A DNA stretch of 64,000 bases from Cellulomonas uda (GCF_006538705.1 NZ_BJLP01000017.1:1-64000), one strand, 5' to 3'; shown: positions 44,618-53,244, numbered from the stretch's first letter. Translations and numbers: made by a program. The notes: generated from the sequence alone by a model not told the origin.

Positions 44618-47602
44618 TCACTCGGCGAACGCCTCGACGGGCGGGCACGAGCAGACCAGGTTGCGGTCCCCGCGCGCGCCGTCGATGCGGCGCACGGGCG
44701 GCCAGTACTTGCCGCGGCGCAGGCTCGCCAGCGGGAACGCGGCGCGCTCACGGGAGTACGCGTGCGTCCACTCGTCGGCGCTCACGGACTGCGCGGTGTG
44801 CGGCGCGTGCCGCAGCGGCGAGTCCTCGAGCGGCCACGTGCCGGCGGCGACCTCGTCGATCTCGGCGCGGATCGCGACCATCGCGTCGACGAACCGGTCG
44901 AGCTCGGCCAGGTCCTCGCTCTCGGTCGGCTCGACCATGAGCGTGCCCGGCACGGGGAACGCGAGCGTCGGCGCGTGGAACCCGTAGTCCATGAGCCGCT
45001 TCGCGACGTCCTCCGCGGTCACGCCCGTGCGCCTGGTGATCTCGCGCAGGTCGAGGATGCACTCGTGCGCGACCAGCCCGTTCGGGCCCGTGTAGAGCAC
45101 CGGGAAGTGCTCACGCAGGCGCGTCGCGAGGTAGTTCGCGGCGAGCACCGCGACCTCGGTCGCGCGGCGCAGCCCGTCGGGACCCATGAGCGCGACGTAC
45201 GCCCACGAGATGGGCAGGATGCCCGCCGAGCCCCACGGCGCCGCGGAGACGGCCGGCACGTGCGACGCGTGCGCCGGCGCGTCGGGCGTGCGCGGGCTCG
45301 TCGTCGGGTCGCCCGGCAGGTACGGCGCGAGGTGCGCCGCGACCGCGACGGGACCCACGCCCGGGCCGCCGCCGCCGTGCGGGATGCAGAACGTCTTGTG
45401 CAGGTTGAGGTGGCTCACGTCGCCACCCATCTCGCCCGGGCGGGCCAGGCCGACGAGCGCGTTGAGGTTGGCGCCGTCGATGTAGACCTGGCCGCCCGCG
45501 TCGTGCACGAGGTCGCACACCTGGCGCACGTGCTCCTCGTACACGCCGTGCGTGGACGGGTACGTGATCATGATCGCGGCGACCCGCGGGCCGTGCTCCT
45601 CGAGCTTCGCGCGCAGGTCGTCGAGCAGGATCTCGCCGTCCTCGGCCGTCGCGACGACGACCACGCGCAGGCCCGCGAGCGCCGCCGACGCCGCGTTCGT
45701 GCCGTGCGCGGACGCCGGGATGAGGCAGACGTCGCGCTGCGCCTCACCGCGGTCACGGTGGTACGCCTTGATCGCGAGCAGCCCGGCGAACTCGCCCTGC
45801 GACCCGCCGTTCGGCTGCACCGACACCGCCGCGTACCCGGTGATCTCCGCGAGCCAGTCCTGCAGCTGCGTGACGAGCTCGGCGTAGCCCTGCGTCTGGT
45901 CCGCCGGCGCGTAGGGGTGCACGTCCGCGAACTGCGGCCAGGAGATGGGCTCCATCTCGGCGGTCGCGTTGAGCTTCATGGTGCACGAGCCCAGCGGGAT
46001 CATCGTGCGGTCCAGCGCGAGGTCCTGGTCCGAGAGGCGACGCAGGTAGCGCAGCATCGCCGTCTCGGAGCGGTACAGGTGGAACACCGGGTGCGTGAGG
46101 TACTCGTCGGTGCGCACGGCCCAGTCCGGGAGGGCCGTCGGGGCGGCCATCGGGCCGTACGCGAACGCCTCGCCGCGGACCGTGAACGACCCGCTGGGCG
46201 ACGTCCACTGCTCGTCGTGACCGCCGGACGGCGCGTCCGTCACCCCGGCCGCGACGAACGCCAGGACCACGGCCAGCACGTCGTCGTCGCCGGTGGTCTC
46301 GTCGACGCTCGCCTGCACGTGGTCCGCGTCCGGCGCCCACAGGTTGACGCCCTGGCGCACGCCGGCGGCGACGACGTCCGCCGCACGGCCCGGGACGACC
46401 GTGCGCACCGTGTCGAAGACGACCTCGTGCTCGACCTCGACGCCCAGGTCGCGCAGGCGCGCGGCGAGCGTCGCCGCGTGGCCGTGCGCGCGGGACGCGA
46501 TGGTGCGCAGGCCGTCGGGGCCGTGGTGGACCGCGTACATCGACGCGACGATCGCGAGCAGCGCCTGCGCGGTGCAGATGTTGCTCGTCGCCTTCTCACG
46601 GCGGATGTGCTGCTCACGCGTCTGCAGCGCGAGGCGGTACGCGGGCGCGCCGTCCGCGTCGACCGACACCCCGACGAGCCGGCCGGGCAGCATCCGCTCG
46701 AGGCCCGAGCGCACCGCCATGAACGCGGCGTGCGGGCCGCCGCCGAACAGCGGGACGCCGAACCGCTGCGCCGAGCCGACCGCGACGTCCGCGCCGAGCG
46801 TCCCCGGCGAGGTGAGCAGCGTGAGCGCGAGCAGGTCCGCCGCGACCGTCACCAGGCCGCCGCGCTCCTTCGTCGCCGCGATCACGTCCCGCAGGTCCCG
46901 GACCTCGCCGGACGCCGCGACCTGCTGCACGACGAGCCCGATGAGGTCACCCTCGACCTGCGGCAGCCCCTGCGACAGGTCGGCCACCACCACGGGCAGG
47001 CCGATCGCCTCCGCGCGGCCGACCGTCACCGCGAGCGACTGCCCGAACAGCTGGTCGTCGAGCACGACCGTGCCCGCCTTGCCGCGCTGCGCGCGCCACA
47101 TCAGCGCGACTGCCTCCGCGACCGCGGTGGCCTCGTCGAGCAGGCTGGCGTTCGCCACGGGCAGCCCGGTGAGGTCCTCGACCATCGTCTGGAAGTTCAG
47201 CAGCGCCTCCAGGCGGCCCTGGCTGATCTCGGGCTGGTACGGCGTGTACGCGGTGTACCAGCCCGGCGACTCGAGCACGTTGCGGCGGATCACCGGCGGC
47301 GTCGTCGTGCCGTAGTAGCCCTGGCCGATCATCGGGCGCAGCACCTGGTTCCTGCCCGCGATCTCGCGCAGTGCCGCCTGCACCTCCGCCTCGCCCTGCG
47401 CCTCGGGCAGCGCGAGCGGACGACCCGTGCGGATCGACGCGGGCACCGCCGCGTCGATCAGGTCCTCGAGCCGCTGGTAGCCGACGACCGCGAGCATCGC
47501 GTCCGTCTCCGCGCCGCGGCGGGGACCGACGTGACGGTCGGAGAAGTCGAGCGCGGCGGGGGCCGGGCCGGTGGGGGCCGAGTGGGGCGTGGTCTTCGAC
47601 AC
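44618..47602 (-). CDS. gcvP: Glycine dehydrogenase (decarboxylating), fused alpha-beta P protein
   Basis: A 994-residue PLP enzyme that decarboxylates glycine and loads the aminomethyl group on GcvH. Seen: FSDRHVGPR near residue 20, [40 protein letters not shown], and in the second half NPNGG-like [29 protein letters not shown], and the PLP lysine in [17 protein letters not shown]. Both halves are in one chain, as in E. coli. GTG 47602 has GGAG 6 nt upstream. It heads the operon and is preceded by a tandem glycine riboswitch, so it should be turned on by excess glycine. Confidence 0.96.
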   Translation of the reverse strand: MSKTTPHSAPTGPAPAALDFSDRHVGPRRGAETDAMLAVVGYQRLEDLIDAAVPASIRTGRPLALPEAQGEAEVQAALREIAGRNQVLRPMIGQGYYGTTTPPVIRRNVLESPGWYTAYTPYQPEISQGRLEALLNFQTMVEDLTGLPVANASLLDEATAVAEAVALMWRAQRGKAGTVVLDDQLFGQSLAVTVGRAEAIGLPVVVADLSQGLPQVEGDLIGLVVQQVAASGEVRDLRDVIAATKERGGLVTVAADLLALTLLTSPGTLGADVAVGSAQRFGVPLFGGGPHAAFMAVRSGLERMLPGRLVGVSVDADGAPAYRLALQTREQHIRREKATSNICTAQALLAIVASMYAVHHGPDGLRTIASRAHGHAATLAARLRDLGVEVEHEVVFDTVRTVVPGRAADVVAAGVRQGVNLWAPDADHVQASVDETTGDDDVLAVVLAFVAAGVTDAPSGGHDEQWTSPSGSFTVRGEAFAYGPMAAPTALPDWAVRTDEYLTHPVFHLYRSETAMLRYLRRLSDQDLALDRTMIPLGSCTMKLNATAEMEPISWPQFADVHPYAPADQTQGYAELVTQLQDWLAEITGYAAVSVQPNGGSQGEFAGLLAIKAYHRDRGEAQRDVCLIPASAHGTNAASAALAGLRVVVVATAEDGEILLDDLRAKLEEHGPRVAAIMITYPSTHGVYEEHVRQVCDLVHDAGGQVYIDGANLNALVGLARPGEMGGDVSHLNLHKTFCIPHGGGGPGVGPVAVAAHLAPYLPGDPTTSPRTPDAPAHASHVPAVSAAPWGSAGILPISWAYVALMGPDGLRRATEVAVLAANYLATRLREHFPVLYTGPNGLVAHECILDLREITRRTGVTAEDVAKRLMDYGFHAPTLAFPVPGTLMVEPTESEDLAELDRFVDAMVAIRAEIDEVAAGTWPLEDSPLRHAPHTAQSVSADEWTHAYSRERAAFPLASLRRGKYWPPVRRIDGARGDRNLVCSCPPVEAFAE

Positions 47603-47671
47603 GGGCTGCTCCGGGGGTCGCCCGGCGTCGGCCGGGACGGGCGGTGGGCTCCCCGCTCTGTCATCCGCCGC

Positions 47672-47872
47672 GTACGACGACCTGAGAGTTTTGCCGGTCC
47701 GCCATGGCTGGTCCCAGCCCGGGGCGCGCCGGCTTGCACCGTCGGTGGGCCCTCCCGTGGTGGGACGGCCGCTTTCCAGAGTTGCCTCGCCGTGGCGGTA
47801 CAGGGGCCTGAGAGATTCCCGGGGAGGGTTGCTCCTTCGGCGCCCGCTGCGCGGGACTCTCCCGCCTCGGTT
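47672..47872 (-). promoter_or_regulatory. Tandem glycine riboswitch
   Basis: Reading the minus strand, aptamer 1 (about 47872-47781) has GGCGGGAGAGTCCCGCGCAG, GGGCGCCGAAGGAGCAACCC and ATCTCTCAGGCCCCTGTACC; a linker CAACTCTGGAAAG follows. Aptamer 2 (about 47780-47672) has CGGGAGGGCCCACCGACGGT, GCAAGCC and GGCAAAACTCTCAGGTCGTC. The CCGAAGGAGCAA and CTCTCAGG blocks are the gcvT-RNA hallmarks. gcvP starts about 70 nt downstream. No clear terminator is seen between, so control may be at translation. Confidence 0.93.
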
Positions 47873-47914
47873 CGAGCAGCATGTTCAGTTGACCTACCGC
47901 CCCAGGCTACCGGC

Positions 47915-47962
47915 TCCCCCACCGTCTCCCCCACCGTCTCCCCCAACGTCTCCCCCACCGTC
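47915..47962. repeat. Four 12-bp tandem repeats upstream of the glycine riboswitch
   Basis: TCCCCCACCGTC is repeated four times (third copy has one change, AACGTC). It lies about 45-90 nt upstream of the riboswitch 5' end on the gcv side and about 80 nt before mogA, so it may fall in the gcv promoter. A related GAGACGGTGGG occurs at about 47999-48009. Confidence 0.75.
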
Positions 47963-48042
47963 GGCAGCACCGGGATCACAGGCGGGGGTTTCCACGGCGA
48001 GACGGTGGGCAATTGCGGAGGAGTCGTGGTTAGCCTGGCGCG

Positions 48043-48582
48043 GTGAGCCAGCACCCGCAGGGGCCGAGCACGACGAGCGCCGATGCGTCCGCCCCCGCTG
48101 CGACGGCTCCCGTGCGGGCCGCGGTGGTCGTGGTCTCGGACCGGAGCGCGGCGGGCGCACGCGAGGACCGGTCGGGCCCCGCGGCCGTCGCCGCGCTGCG
48201 CGACGCGGGGTTCGCGGTACCGGACGCGGTCGTCGTGCCGGACGGTGCGGCGTCGGTGCGCGGCGCGGTCGAGGACGCGATGGCGCGCGGCGCACGCCTC
48301 GTCGTGACGTCGGGCGGCACGGGCGTCGGGCCGCGTGACGAGACGCCCGAGGGCACGCGCCCGCTCCTCGCCAAGGAGCTGCCCGGCATCCCGGAGCTGC
48401 TGCGGCGCTCGTCGGACGTCCCCACCGCGGTGCTCGGCCGGGGGCTCGCGGGCGTGACGGACGCGGGCGTCGTCGTGGTCAACCTGCCCGGCTCCCCGGG
48501 TGGCGTGCGCGAGGGGCTCGCGGTGCTCGCACCGCTCCTGCCGCACCTGCTGAGCCAGGTGGGCGGAGGTGATCACGCATGA
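48043..48582 (+). CDS. mog: Molybdopterin adenylyltransferase (MogA/MoaB family)
   Basis: A 179-residue protein of the MogA/MoaB fold, which adenylates molybdopterin before metal insertion. Seen: AAVVVVSDRSAAGAREDRSG, VTSGGTGVGPRDETPEGTRP (the TSGGTG...D-TPE active-site motif) and NLPGSPGGVREGL. The first 25 residues are a disordered Ala/Ser-rich tail. GTG 48043 follows TAGCCT after 6 nt, so the mRNA may be leaderless. It overlaps moaE by 4 nt (ATGA). MoeA in the convergent operon would complete metal insertion. Confidence 0.88.
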   Translation: MSQHPQGPSTTSADASAPAATAPVRAAVVVVSDRSAAGAREDRSGPAAVAALRDAGFAVPDAVVVPDGAASVRGAVEDAMARGARLVVTSGGTGVGPRDETPEGTRPLLAKELPGIPELLRRSSDVPTAVLGRGLAGVTDAGVVVVNLPGSPGGVREGLAVLAPLLPHLLSQVGGGDHA

Positions 48583-48992
48583 TCACGCGGATCTGCGACG
48601 AGCCTCTTGACCTGCTGTTTCACGTGGAACATGTGCAGACCCCGCGCGTGGGAGCGGTCGCGACGTTCGTCGGGCTGGTCCGCGACCACGACCCGTCGGT
48701 GACCGGCGACGTCGTCGGGCTCGAGTACAGCGCGCACCCGGACGCCGAGGCCGTGCTGCGCCGGATCGCCGACGACGTCGCGGCGGACGACGACGTGCTC
48801 GGCGTCGCGGTCAGCCACCGGGTCGGGCACCTGCGCGTGGGCGAGGCGGCGATCGTCGTCGCCGTCGCCGCGGCGCACCGGGCCGAGGCGTTCGACGCGT
48901 GCCGCCGGCTCGTCGAGACCGTCAAGGCCGAGCTGCCGGTGTGGAAGCGCGAGCTGCTCGCGAACGGCACGCACCACTGGGTCGGGCTGTGA
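48579..48992 (+). CDS. moaE: Molybdopterin synthase catalytic subunit
   Basis: A 137-residue subunit that converts cPMP to molybdopterin with sulfur carried on MoaD. Seen: GAVATFVGLVRDHDPSVTGD, GLEYSAHPDAEAVLRRI, HRVGHLRVGEAAIVVAVAAA, HRAEAFDACRRLVETVKAEL then PVWKREL (the catalytic Lys of VKxxxPVWK). It overlaps mog upstream and moaA downstream by 4 nt. Codons 9-18 are unusual for this genome: CTT, TTT, GAA and CAT, all ending in A or T, cluster around an embedded parS-like 16-mer. Confidence 0.93.
   Translation: MITRICDEPLDLLFHVEHVQTPRVGAVATFVGLVRDHDPSVTGDVVGLEYSAHPDAEAVLRRIADDVAADDDVLGVAVSHRVGHLRVGEAAIVVAVAAAHRAEAFDACRRLVETVKAELPVWKRELLANGTHHWVGL
48616..48631. promoter_or_regulatory. parS-like ParB-binding site inside moaE
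   Basis: TGTTTCACGTGGAACA; its complement TGTTCCACGTGAAACA is the consensus parS of Bacillus subtilis and fits actinobacterial parS. It spans codons TTT CAC GTG GAA CA(T) of moaE. The A/T-ending codons needed for it are otherwise very rare in the surrounding genes. Confidence 0.75.
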
Positions 48993-50038
48993 CCGGCGGG
49001 TCCGGCCAGAGCGGCGCGACGACGACGCGCGGGCAGCTCGTCGACCGGTTCGGCCGCGCGCACCACGACCTGCGCATCTCGCTGACCGACCGCTGCTCGC
49101 TGCGCTGCACGTACTGCATGCCCGCCGAGGGCGTCCCGTGGCTCGCGCGCTCGACCATGCTGTCGACCGACGAGATCGTGCGCGTCGCGCGCGTGGGCGT
49201 GGCGCTCGGGATCCGCGAGATCCGGCTGACCGGCGGAGAGCCGCTGCTGCGGGTCGACGTGGTCGACGTCGTGCGCCGGCTCGCCGCGATGACCACGCCC
49301 GACGGCGCGCCCGTCGAGGTCTCGCTCACCACCAACGCGCTGCGCCTGCCCGCGCTGGCCGCTCCCCTGCGCGACGCGGGCCTGCGCCGCGTCAACGTCA
49401 GCCTCGACACGCTCGACCGCGCGCGGTTCCTCGAGCTCACCCGCCGCGACAAGCTCGTCGAGACGCTCGCGGGCATCGCGGCGGCCGACGCCGCCGGGCT
49501 GCACCCCGTCAAGATCAACGCGGTCGCGATGCGCGGCGTCAACGACGACGAGGTGGTCGCGCTCACCCGGTTCGCCGTGGAGCGCGGCTACCAGATGCGG
49601 TTCATCGAGCAGATGCCGCTCGACGGCGGGCACACGTGGGACCGGCACGTCATGGTCACGCAGGCCGAGATCCTCGAGCGGCTGCGCGGCGCGTTCCGGC
49701 TCGACGAGGTGCCCGGCCGCGGGGCCGCACCCGCCGAGCTGTGGACCGTCGACGGCGGGCCGGCCACGGTCGGCGTCATCGCGTCCGTCACCGCGCCGTT
49801 CTGCGGCGCGTGCGACCGGCTGCGTCTCACCGCGGACGGCCAGCTGCGCGCGTGCCTGTTCTCGCAGGCCGAGGTCGACACGCGCGAGGTCCTGCGGTCC
49901 GACGAGCCCGCGGAGGCGGTCGACGAGGGCCTCGCCGCCGCGTTCCACGCGTGCCTGGCCGGCAAGAAGGCCGGTCACGACATCGACGACCCGACGTTCC
50001 TGCAGCCGCGCCGGCCCATGAGCGCGATCGGCGGCTGA
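48989..50038 (+). CDS. moaA: GTP 3',8-cyclase (molybdenum cofactor biosynthesis A)
   Basis: A 349-residue radical SAM enzyme making 3',8-cyclo-GTP, the first Moco step together with MoaC. Seen: DLRISLTDRCSLRCTYCMPA (radical-SAM Cys triad), EIRLTGGEPLLRVDVVDVV, VNVSLDTLDRARFLELTRRD, the C-terminal second [4Fe-4S] cysteines FCGACDRLRLTADGQLRACL, and the conserved tail MSAIGG, whose terminal Gly-Gly is needed for activity. GTG 48989 overlaps moaE by 4 nt. It is the last gene of the plus-strand operon. Confidence 0.96.
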   Translation: MTGGSGQSGATTTRGQLVDRFGRAHHDLRISLTDRCSLRCTYCMPAEGVPWLARSTMLSTDEIVRVARVGVALGIREIRLTGGEPLLRVDVVDVVRRLAAMTTPDGAPVEVSLTTNALRLPALAAPLRDAGLRRVNVSLDTLDRARFLELTRRDKLVETLAGIAAADAAGLHPVKINAVAMRGVNDDEVVALTRFAVERGYQMRFIEQMPLDGGHTWDRHVMVTQAEILERLRGAFRLDEVPGRGAAPAELWTVDGGPATVGVIASVTAPFCGACDRLRLTADGQLRACLFSQAEVDTREVLRSDEPAEAVDEGLAAAFHACLAGKKAGHDIDDPTFLQPRRPMSAIGG

Positions 50039-50075
50039 CCGCCCCGGGCGCCGCGGCGCCGGCGGGTCAGCCGCC
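50030..50075. terminator. Bidirectional terminator made from two Gly-Gly-stop ends
   Basis: GGCGGCTGACC (50030-50040) and GGTCAGCCGCC (50065-50075) pair perfectly over 11 bp. The left arm contains moaA codons GGC GGC TGA, the right arm the same codons of moaD on the other strand. The enclosed GGCGCCGCGGCGCC is itself a palindrome. Confidence 0.8.
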
Positions 50076-50300
50076 CGCGAACGGGGGCAGGACGTCGAGC
50101 GTGGCTCCCCCGGCCACCTCGTCGGACGCCTCCAGGCGGCGACCGTCGGCGAGCAGCGCGCACCGGTCGAGGACCGGCGCGAGCGCCGGGTGGCGGGTCA
50201 GCAGGTCCGCGCGCACCGCCGCGCCCGAGCCGGCCGGGACCTGCTCCGAGTCGACACCCGCGGCCTCGGCGGCGGCCGCGAAGTAGCGGACCGTGATCAC
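50067..50300 (-). CDS. moaD: Molybdopterin synthase sulfur carrier subunit
   Basis: A 77-residue ubiquitin-like sulfur carrier. Seen: MITVRYFAAAAEAAGVDSEQ at the start, ALLADGRRLEASDEVAGGAT, LDVLPPFAGG at the end, with the Gly-Gly terminus that is adenylated by MoeZ/MoeB and turned into a thiocarboxylate. The GTG 50300 start overlaps the DUF6457 gene stop by 4 nt. It is the last gene of the minus-strand Moco operon; its partner moaE is in the convergent operon. Confidence 0.9.
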   Translation of the reverse strand: MITVRYFAAAAEAAGVDSEQVPAGSGAAVRADLLTRHPALAPVLDRCALLADGRRLEASDEVAGGATLDVLPPFAGG

Positions 50301-50560
50301 GGCGCACCCCACGCCGCGGCGGCCGAGTCGACGTCGGCGAGCAGGGCCGCGATCTCGTCGGGCGAACGGCCCGCGGCGGCGAGCCCCGCGACGAACATCG
50401 ACACCGGGACGGCCGGACGCGCCACCGAGTGCGCGACCCCGCTCGACAGCTCGAGCAGACGGTCCACGTCGACGAGCGCGGGATCCACCCCCAGGCGGGT
50501 CGTGAGGTGCTCGACCCACTGCGGCAGGTCGGCACCGGGGGCGCGGCGAGGATCGGTCAT
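50297..50560 (-). CDS. DUF6457 small protein of the Moco operon
   Basis: An 87-residue helical protein (LPQWVEHLTTRLGVDPALVD, VDRLLELSSGVAHSVARPAV, PVSMFVAGLAAAGRSPDEIA). It matches the small DUF6457 domain that in actinobacteria occurs beside or fused to MobA-like proteins. ATG 50560 overlaps the mobA stop by 4 nt and its own stop overlaps moaD, so it is translated within the operon. Its biochemical role is not known; the fixed position suggests help in the nucleotide-attachment or metal-insertion step. Confidence 0.8.
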   Translation of the reverse strand: MTDPRRAPGADLPQWVEHLTTRLGVDPALVDVDRLLELSSGVAHSVARPAVPVSMFVAGLAAAGRSPDEIAALLADVDSAAAAWGAP

Positions 50561-51411
50561 GACGGACTCCGTCCCTGGTCGGCTGGATGGTCGCTGGGGT
50601 CGTCGGCCGGGTGGTCGGCGACGCGCTCCGCCCCGATCGTCCCATCCCCGGGACGTGCGGGGGCGTCCCCGGTGCGCGGGGCCTGCGTGCGCGGGGCTCG
50701 CGTGCGCGGGGCCTGCGTGAGCGCGGCGGACAGGGCGCGGACGGACGGCCACGTGTCCGCGTCCGCCCCGACACCGCCGGGGTCCGGCACGTCGACGAGC
50801 GTGAGACCGCCGACGAGCCGCCGCACGGACGCCCCGCGCGCCCCCGCCCCGAGCGCGCCGACCGCTGCGTCGAGCGCCGCCCGCCGGTACGCCGCCACGA
50901 GGTGCTGGGCGGCGCCCTCGTCGTCCACCAGCCGGGCCCCGTCGACACCGGCCCGTGCGGCGGCCGCGACGAGCGCGGCCACCACCTCGCCGGCGCGCGG
51001 GACGTCGCACGCGAGCACGACGACGACCTCGGCCGGCTCCCCGCCCAGCGTCGCGAGCAGCGTCAGCCCCGCGGCCAGACCCGCGACGGGACCACCCAGC
51101 GGCGGGTCCTCGAGGGTCGTCGGGACACCCGGGCGCGCGAGCTGCGCGGGCGCGACGAGCACCCGCCGCCGCGCGTCCGCGACCGCCGCGAGCGCGTGGT
51201 CCACCAGGGCCAGCCCCCCGACGACGAGCCCCGGCTTCACGTCCCCGGGCTGCTGGCCGCCCAACCGCCGCGCGGCACCGCCCGCGAGCACGAGGGCGTC
51301 GAACGGCAGCCCGCGCTCCTCGGGCGCGCCGGGGACCGCGGCGTCAGACACGTGCGGGTCGGTCACGTGCGGGTCGGTCACGTGCGGGTCGGTCACGTGC
51401 GGGTCGGTCAC
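50557..51411 (-). CDS. mobA: MobA-like molybdenum cofactor guanylyltransferase
   Basis: About 284 residues at most. Seen: ALVLAGGAARRLGGQQPGDV then KPGLVVGGLALVDHAL (GG-R-GG-K nucleotidyltransferase signature), LACDVPRAGEVVAAL (the CDxP metal motif), SVRRLVGGLTLVDVPDPG. The enzyme attaches GMP (or CMP) to Moco. The N-terminus is ambiguous because the sequence begins with GTGACCGACCCGCAC four times in tandem, each offering a GTG start; the furthest (51411) overlaps the moaC stop by 4 nt. The C-terminal 60 residues are a low-complexity tail with APRTRAPRTQAPRT repeats and DHPAD motifs, outside the catalytic domain. Confidence 0.85.
   Translation of the reverse strand: MTDPHVTDPHVTDPHVTDPHVSDAAVPGAPEERGLPFDALVLAGGAARRLGGQQPGDVKPGLVVGGLALVDHALAAVADARRRVLVAPAQLARPGVPTTLEDPPLGGPVAGLAAGLTLLATLGGEPAEVVVVLACDVPRAGEVVAALVAAAARAGVDGARLVDDEGAAQHLVAAYRRAALDAAVGALGAGARGASVRRLVGGLTLVDVPDPGGVGADADTWPSVRALSAALTQAPRTRAPRTQAPRTGDAPARPGDGTIGAERVADHPADDPSDHPADQGRSPS
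51351..51411 (-). repeat. 15-bp tandem repeat spanning the moaC-mobA junction
   Basis: Four copies of GTGACCGACCCGCAC (starting at 51411, 51396, 51381, 51366) and a partial fifth (GTGTCTGAC at 51351). Each copy supplies an in-frame GTG, so unit gain or loss keeps the mobA frame and always leaves a start codon. The first copy contains the moaC stop. Confidence 0.9.
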
Positions 51412-51914
51412 GTGCGGTGCCAGTCGCCCGACTTGCCGCCCGTCTTCGCCTCGAGCCGCACGTGCTCGATGTGCACGGACTTGTCGAGCCCCTTGACCAT
51501 GTCGACCACCGCGAGCGCCGCCACGGACACGGCGGTGAGCGCCTCCATCTCGACACCCGTGCGGTCCGCGGTGCGCACGCTCGCCGTGATCCGCACGCCG
51601 TCGTCGTCGACCACGAGGTCCACCACGGCCCCGTGCACCCCGATGACGTGCGCGAGCGGCAGCAGCTCGGGTGTGCGCTTGGCCGCGGCGATGCCGGCGA
51701 TCCGCGCGACCGCGAGCACGTCCCCCTTGGGCACCGAGTCGTCCCGCAGCGCCGCGACGACGGCCGGCGGGCACGCGACCAGGCCCGTCGCGGTGGCGGA
51801 GCGGACCGTGGGCTGCTTCGCGGTCACGTCGACCATGCGGGCCTGCCCGCGCGCGTCGAGGTGCGTGAGCGGCTGGCCGGGATGCTGGGCCGGATGCTGG
51901 CTGGGACCGGTCAT
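51408..51914 (-). CDS. moaC: Cyclic pyranopterin monophosphate synthase
   Basis: A 168-residue enzyme that, after MoaA, forms cPMP. Seen: HLDARGQARMVDVTAKQPTV, GDVLAVARIAGIAAAKRTPE, LLPLAHVIGVHGAVVDLVVD (family LIPLCHP motif reads LLPLAHV here), VEMEALTAVSVAALAVVDMV, and KSVHIEHVRLEAKTGGKSGD. Note that the usual Cys-His-Pro of LCHP is replaced by Ala-His-Val, although the His is kept. ATG 51914 overlaps moeA (ATGA). A short QHPAQHPGQP repeat lies at the N-terminus. Confidence 0.93.
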   Translation of the reverse strand: MTGPSQHPAQHPGQPLTHLDARGQARMVDVTAKQPTVRSATATGLVACPPAVVAALRDDSVPKGDVLAVARIAGIAAAKRTPELLPLAHVIGVHGAVVDLVVDDDGVRITASVRTADRTGVEMEALTAVSVAALAVVDMVKGLDKSVHIEHVRLEAKTGGKSGDWHRT

Positions 51915-53200
51915 GTCCAGAAGACCTCCAGGGTGTCGCCGGCGCGGACCTCGTCCACGTCGGCGGGGATGACGGCGAGCCCCTCGGCGACGGCGAGCCG
52001 CGCGACGAGGTGCGATCCGGACCCGCGCGCGGTGGCGCGCCGCACGCGGACAGCAGGGCCGGGCTCGGAGCCGGAGCCGGAACCGGCAGCGGGCACGCGG
52101 CGCACGGGCATGAGCTGCGCGCGGCCCGGCGGGGTGCGCCAGCCCTCGTCGGCCACGGCGGCGACGCGCGGCCGCTCGGGGTCCGCGCCGAGCATCCGGC
52201 GCACCGCGGGCCGCACGAACATCTCGAACGACGCGAACGCGCTCACCGGGTTGCCCGGCAACGTCCACACGGGCGTCCCGGACGGCAGCCGGCCGAGCCC
52301 CTGCGGCTTGCCCGGCTGCACGGCCACGGGCACGAGCTCGACCCCGGGCTCGTCGGCCAGCGCGGCCTTGACCACGTCGAACGCGCCCGCGCTGACCCCG
52401 CCCGAGGTCACGATGCCGTCGACCGTGCCGTGGTCGCCCCCGTCGAGCTCGTGCAGCAGGCGGCGCAGCGCGGCCGGGTCGTCCCCCACCGGGCCGAGGC
52501 GCAGCGCGTCGGCGCCCGCGGCCTGCACCGCGGCGGCGAGCAGCCACGAGTTCGAGTCCGGGATCTGCCCGCGCCGCAGCGCCGTCCCGGGCGCGACGAG
52601 CTCGTCGCCGGTGGACACCACCGCGATCCGGGGGCGGCGGTGCACGACGAGGGTCGCGCGGCCGACCGACGCCGCGGCCGCGACGTGCGCCGGGCCGACG
52701 AGGTCGCCCGCCCGCAGCACGACCTCTCCCGCGGCGGCGTCCTCGCCGGTGCCGCGCACGTGCTGCCCCGCGGTCACGGCCGCGCGCACCTCGACGTCGG
52801 CGCCGCTCGTCGCCCACGCGTGGTCTCCGGCGTCCTGGCCACCGGTGCGGGGAGAGGTGAGCTCGACGGGCACGACGGCGTCCGCACCCGGCGGGACCGG
52901 AGCGCCCGTCATGATCCGCACCGCGGTGCCCGGGGCGACCACGGGCGCGTCGTCGGACCCGGCCGCGACGTCACCCACCACCCGCAGCACCACCGGGCCG
53001 TCGGGGGTGGCCGCCGCGACGTCCGCCGCGCGCACCGCGTACCCGTCCATCGCGGAGTTGTCCCAGCGCGGCAGGGGGCCGTCGGTGGTCACGTCCTGCG
53101 CGAGCACCTGCCCCACGGCCTCCAGCAGCGGGACCAGCACGGGCGGCAGCGGTGCCGCGAGCGCGAGCGCGGCCGCCCGGTGCTCGTCGAGACCTCGCAC
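51911..53200 (-). CDS. moeA: Molybdopterin molybdenumtransferase
   Basis: A 429-residue enzyme that inserts molybdenum into adenylated molybdopterin. Seen: DGPLPRWDNSAMDGYAVRAA (the invariant DNSAMDGYA), RIMTGAPVPPGADAVVPVEL, VSTGDELVAPGTALRRGQIP then DSN, VTSGGVSAGAFDVVKAAL, VQPGKPQGLGRL and WTLPGNPVSAFASFEMFV, followed by the C-terminal domain IV. GTG 53200 has GGAGGGG about 6 nt upstream. Start and stop are arranged for coupling with moaC (4-nt overlap) and it lies 44 nt after moeZ. Confidence 0.95.
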   Translation of the reverse strand: MRGLDEHRAAALALAAPLPPVLVPLLEAVGQVLAQDVTTDGPLPRWDNSAMDGYAVRAADVAAATPDGPVVLRVVGDVAAGSDDAPVVAPGTAVRIMTGAPVPPGADAVVPVELTSPRTGGQDAGDHAWATSGADVEVRAAVTAGQHVRGTGEDAAAGEVVLRAGDLVGPAHVAAAASVGRATLVVHRRPRIAVVSTGDELVAPGTALRRGQIPDSNSWLLAAAVQAAGADALRLGPVGDDPAALRRLLHELDGGDHGTVDGIVTSGGVSAGAFDVVKAALADEPGVELVPVAVQPGKPQGLGRLPSGTPVWTLPGNPVSAFASFEMFVRPAVRRMLGADPERPRVAAVADEGWRTPPGRAQLMPVRRVPAAGSGSGSEPGPAVRVRRATARGSGSHLVARLAVAEGLAVIPADVDEVRAGDTLEVFWT

Positions 53201-53244
53201 GCTGCCCCTCCCCTCGTCGTCGCCCGATCCTGCCACCGCGCAGG

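Noticed and set aside
44345-48046. A 1233-codon plus-strand frame over gcvP and the glycine riboswitch
   Set aside because: It reads through the riboswitch and the reverse of gcvP and gcvT and has no recognisable domain.
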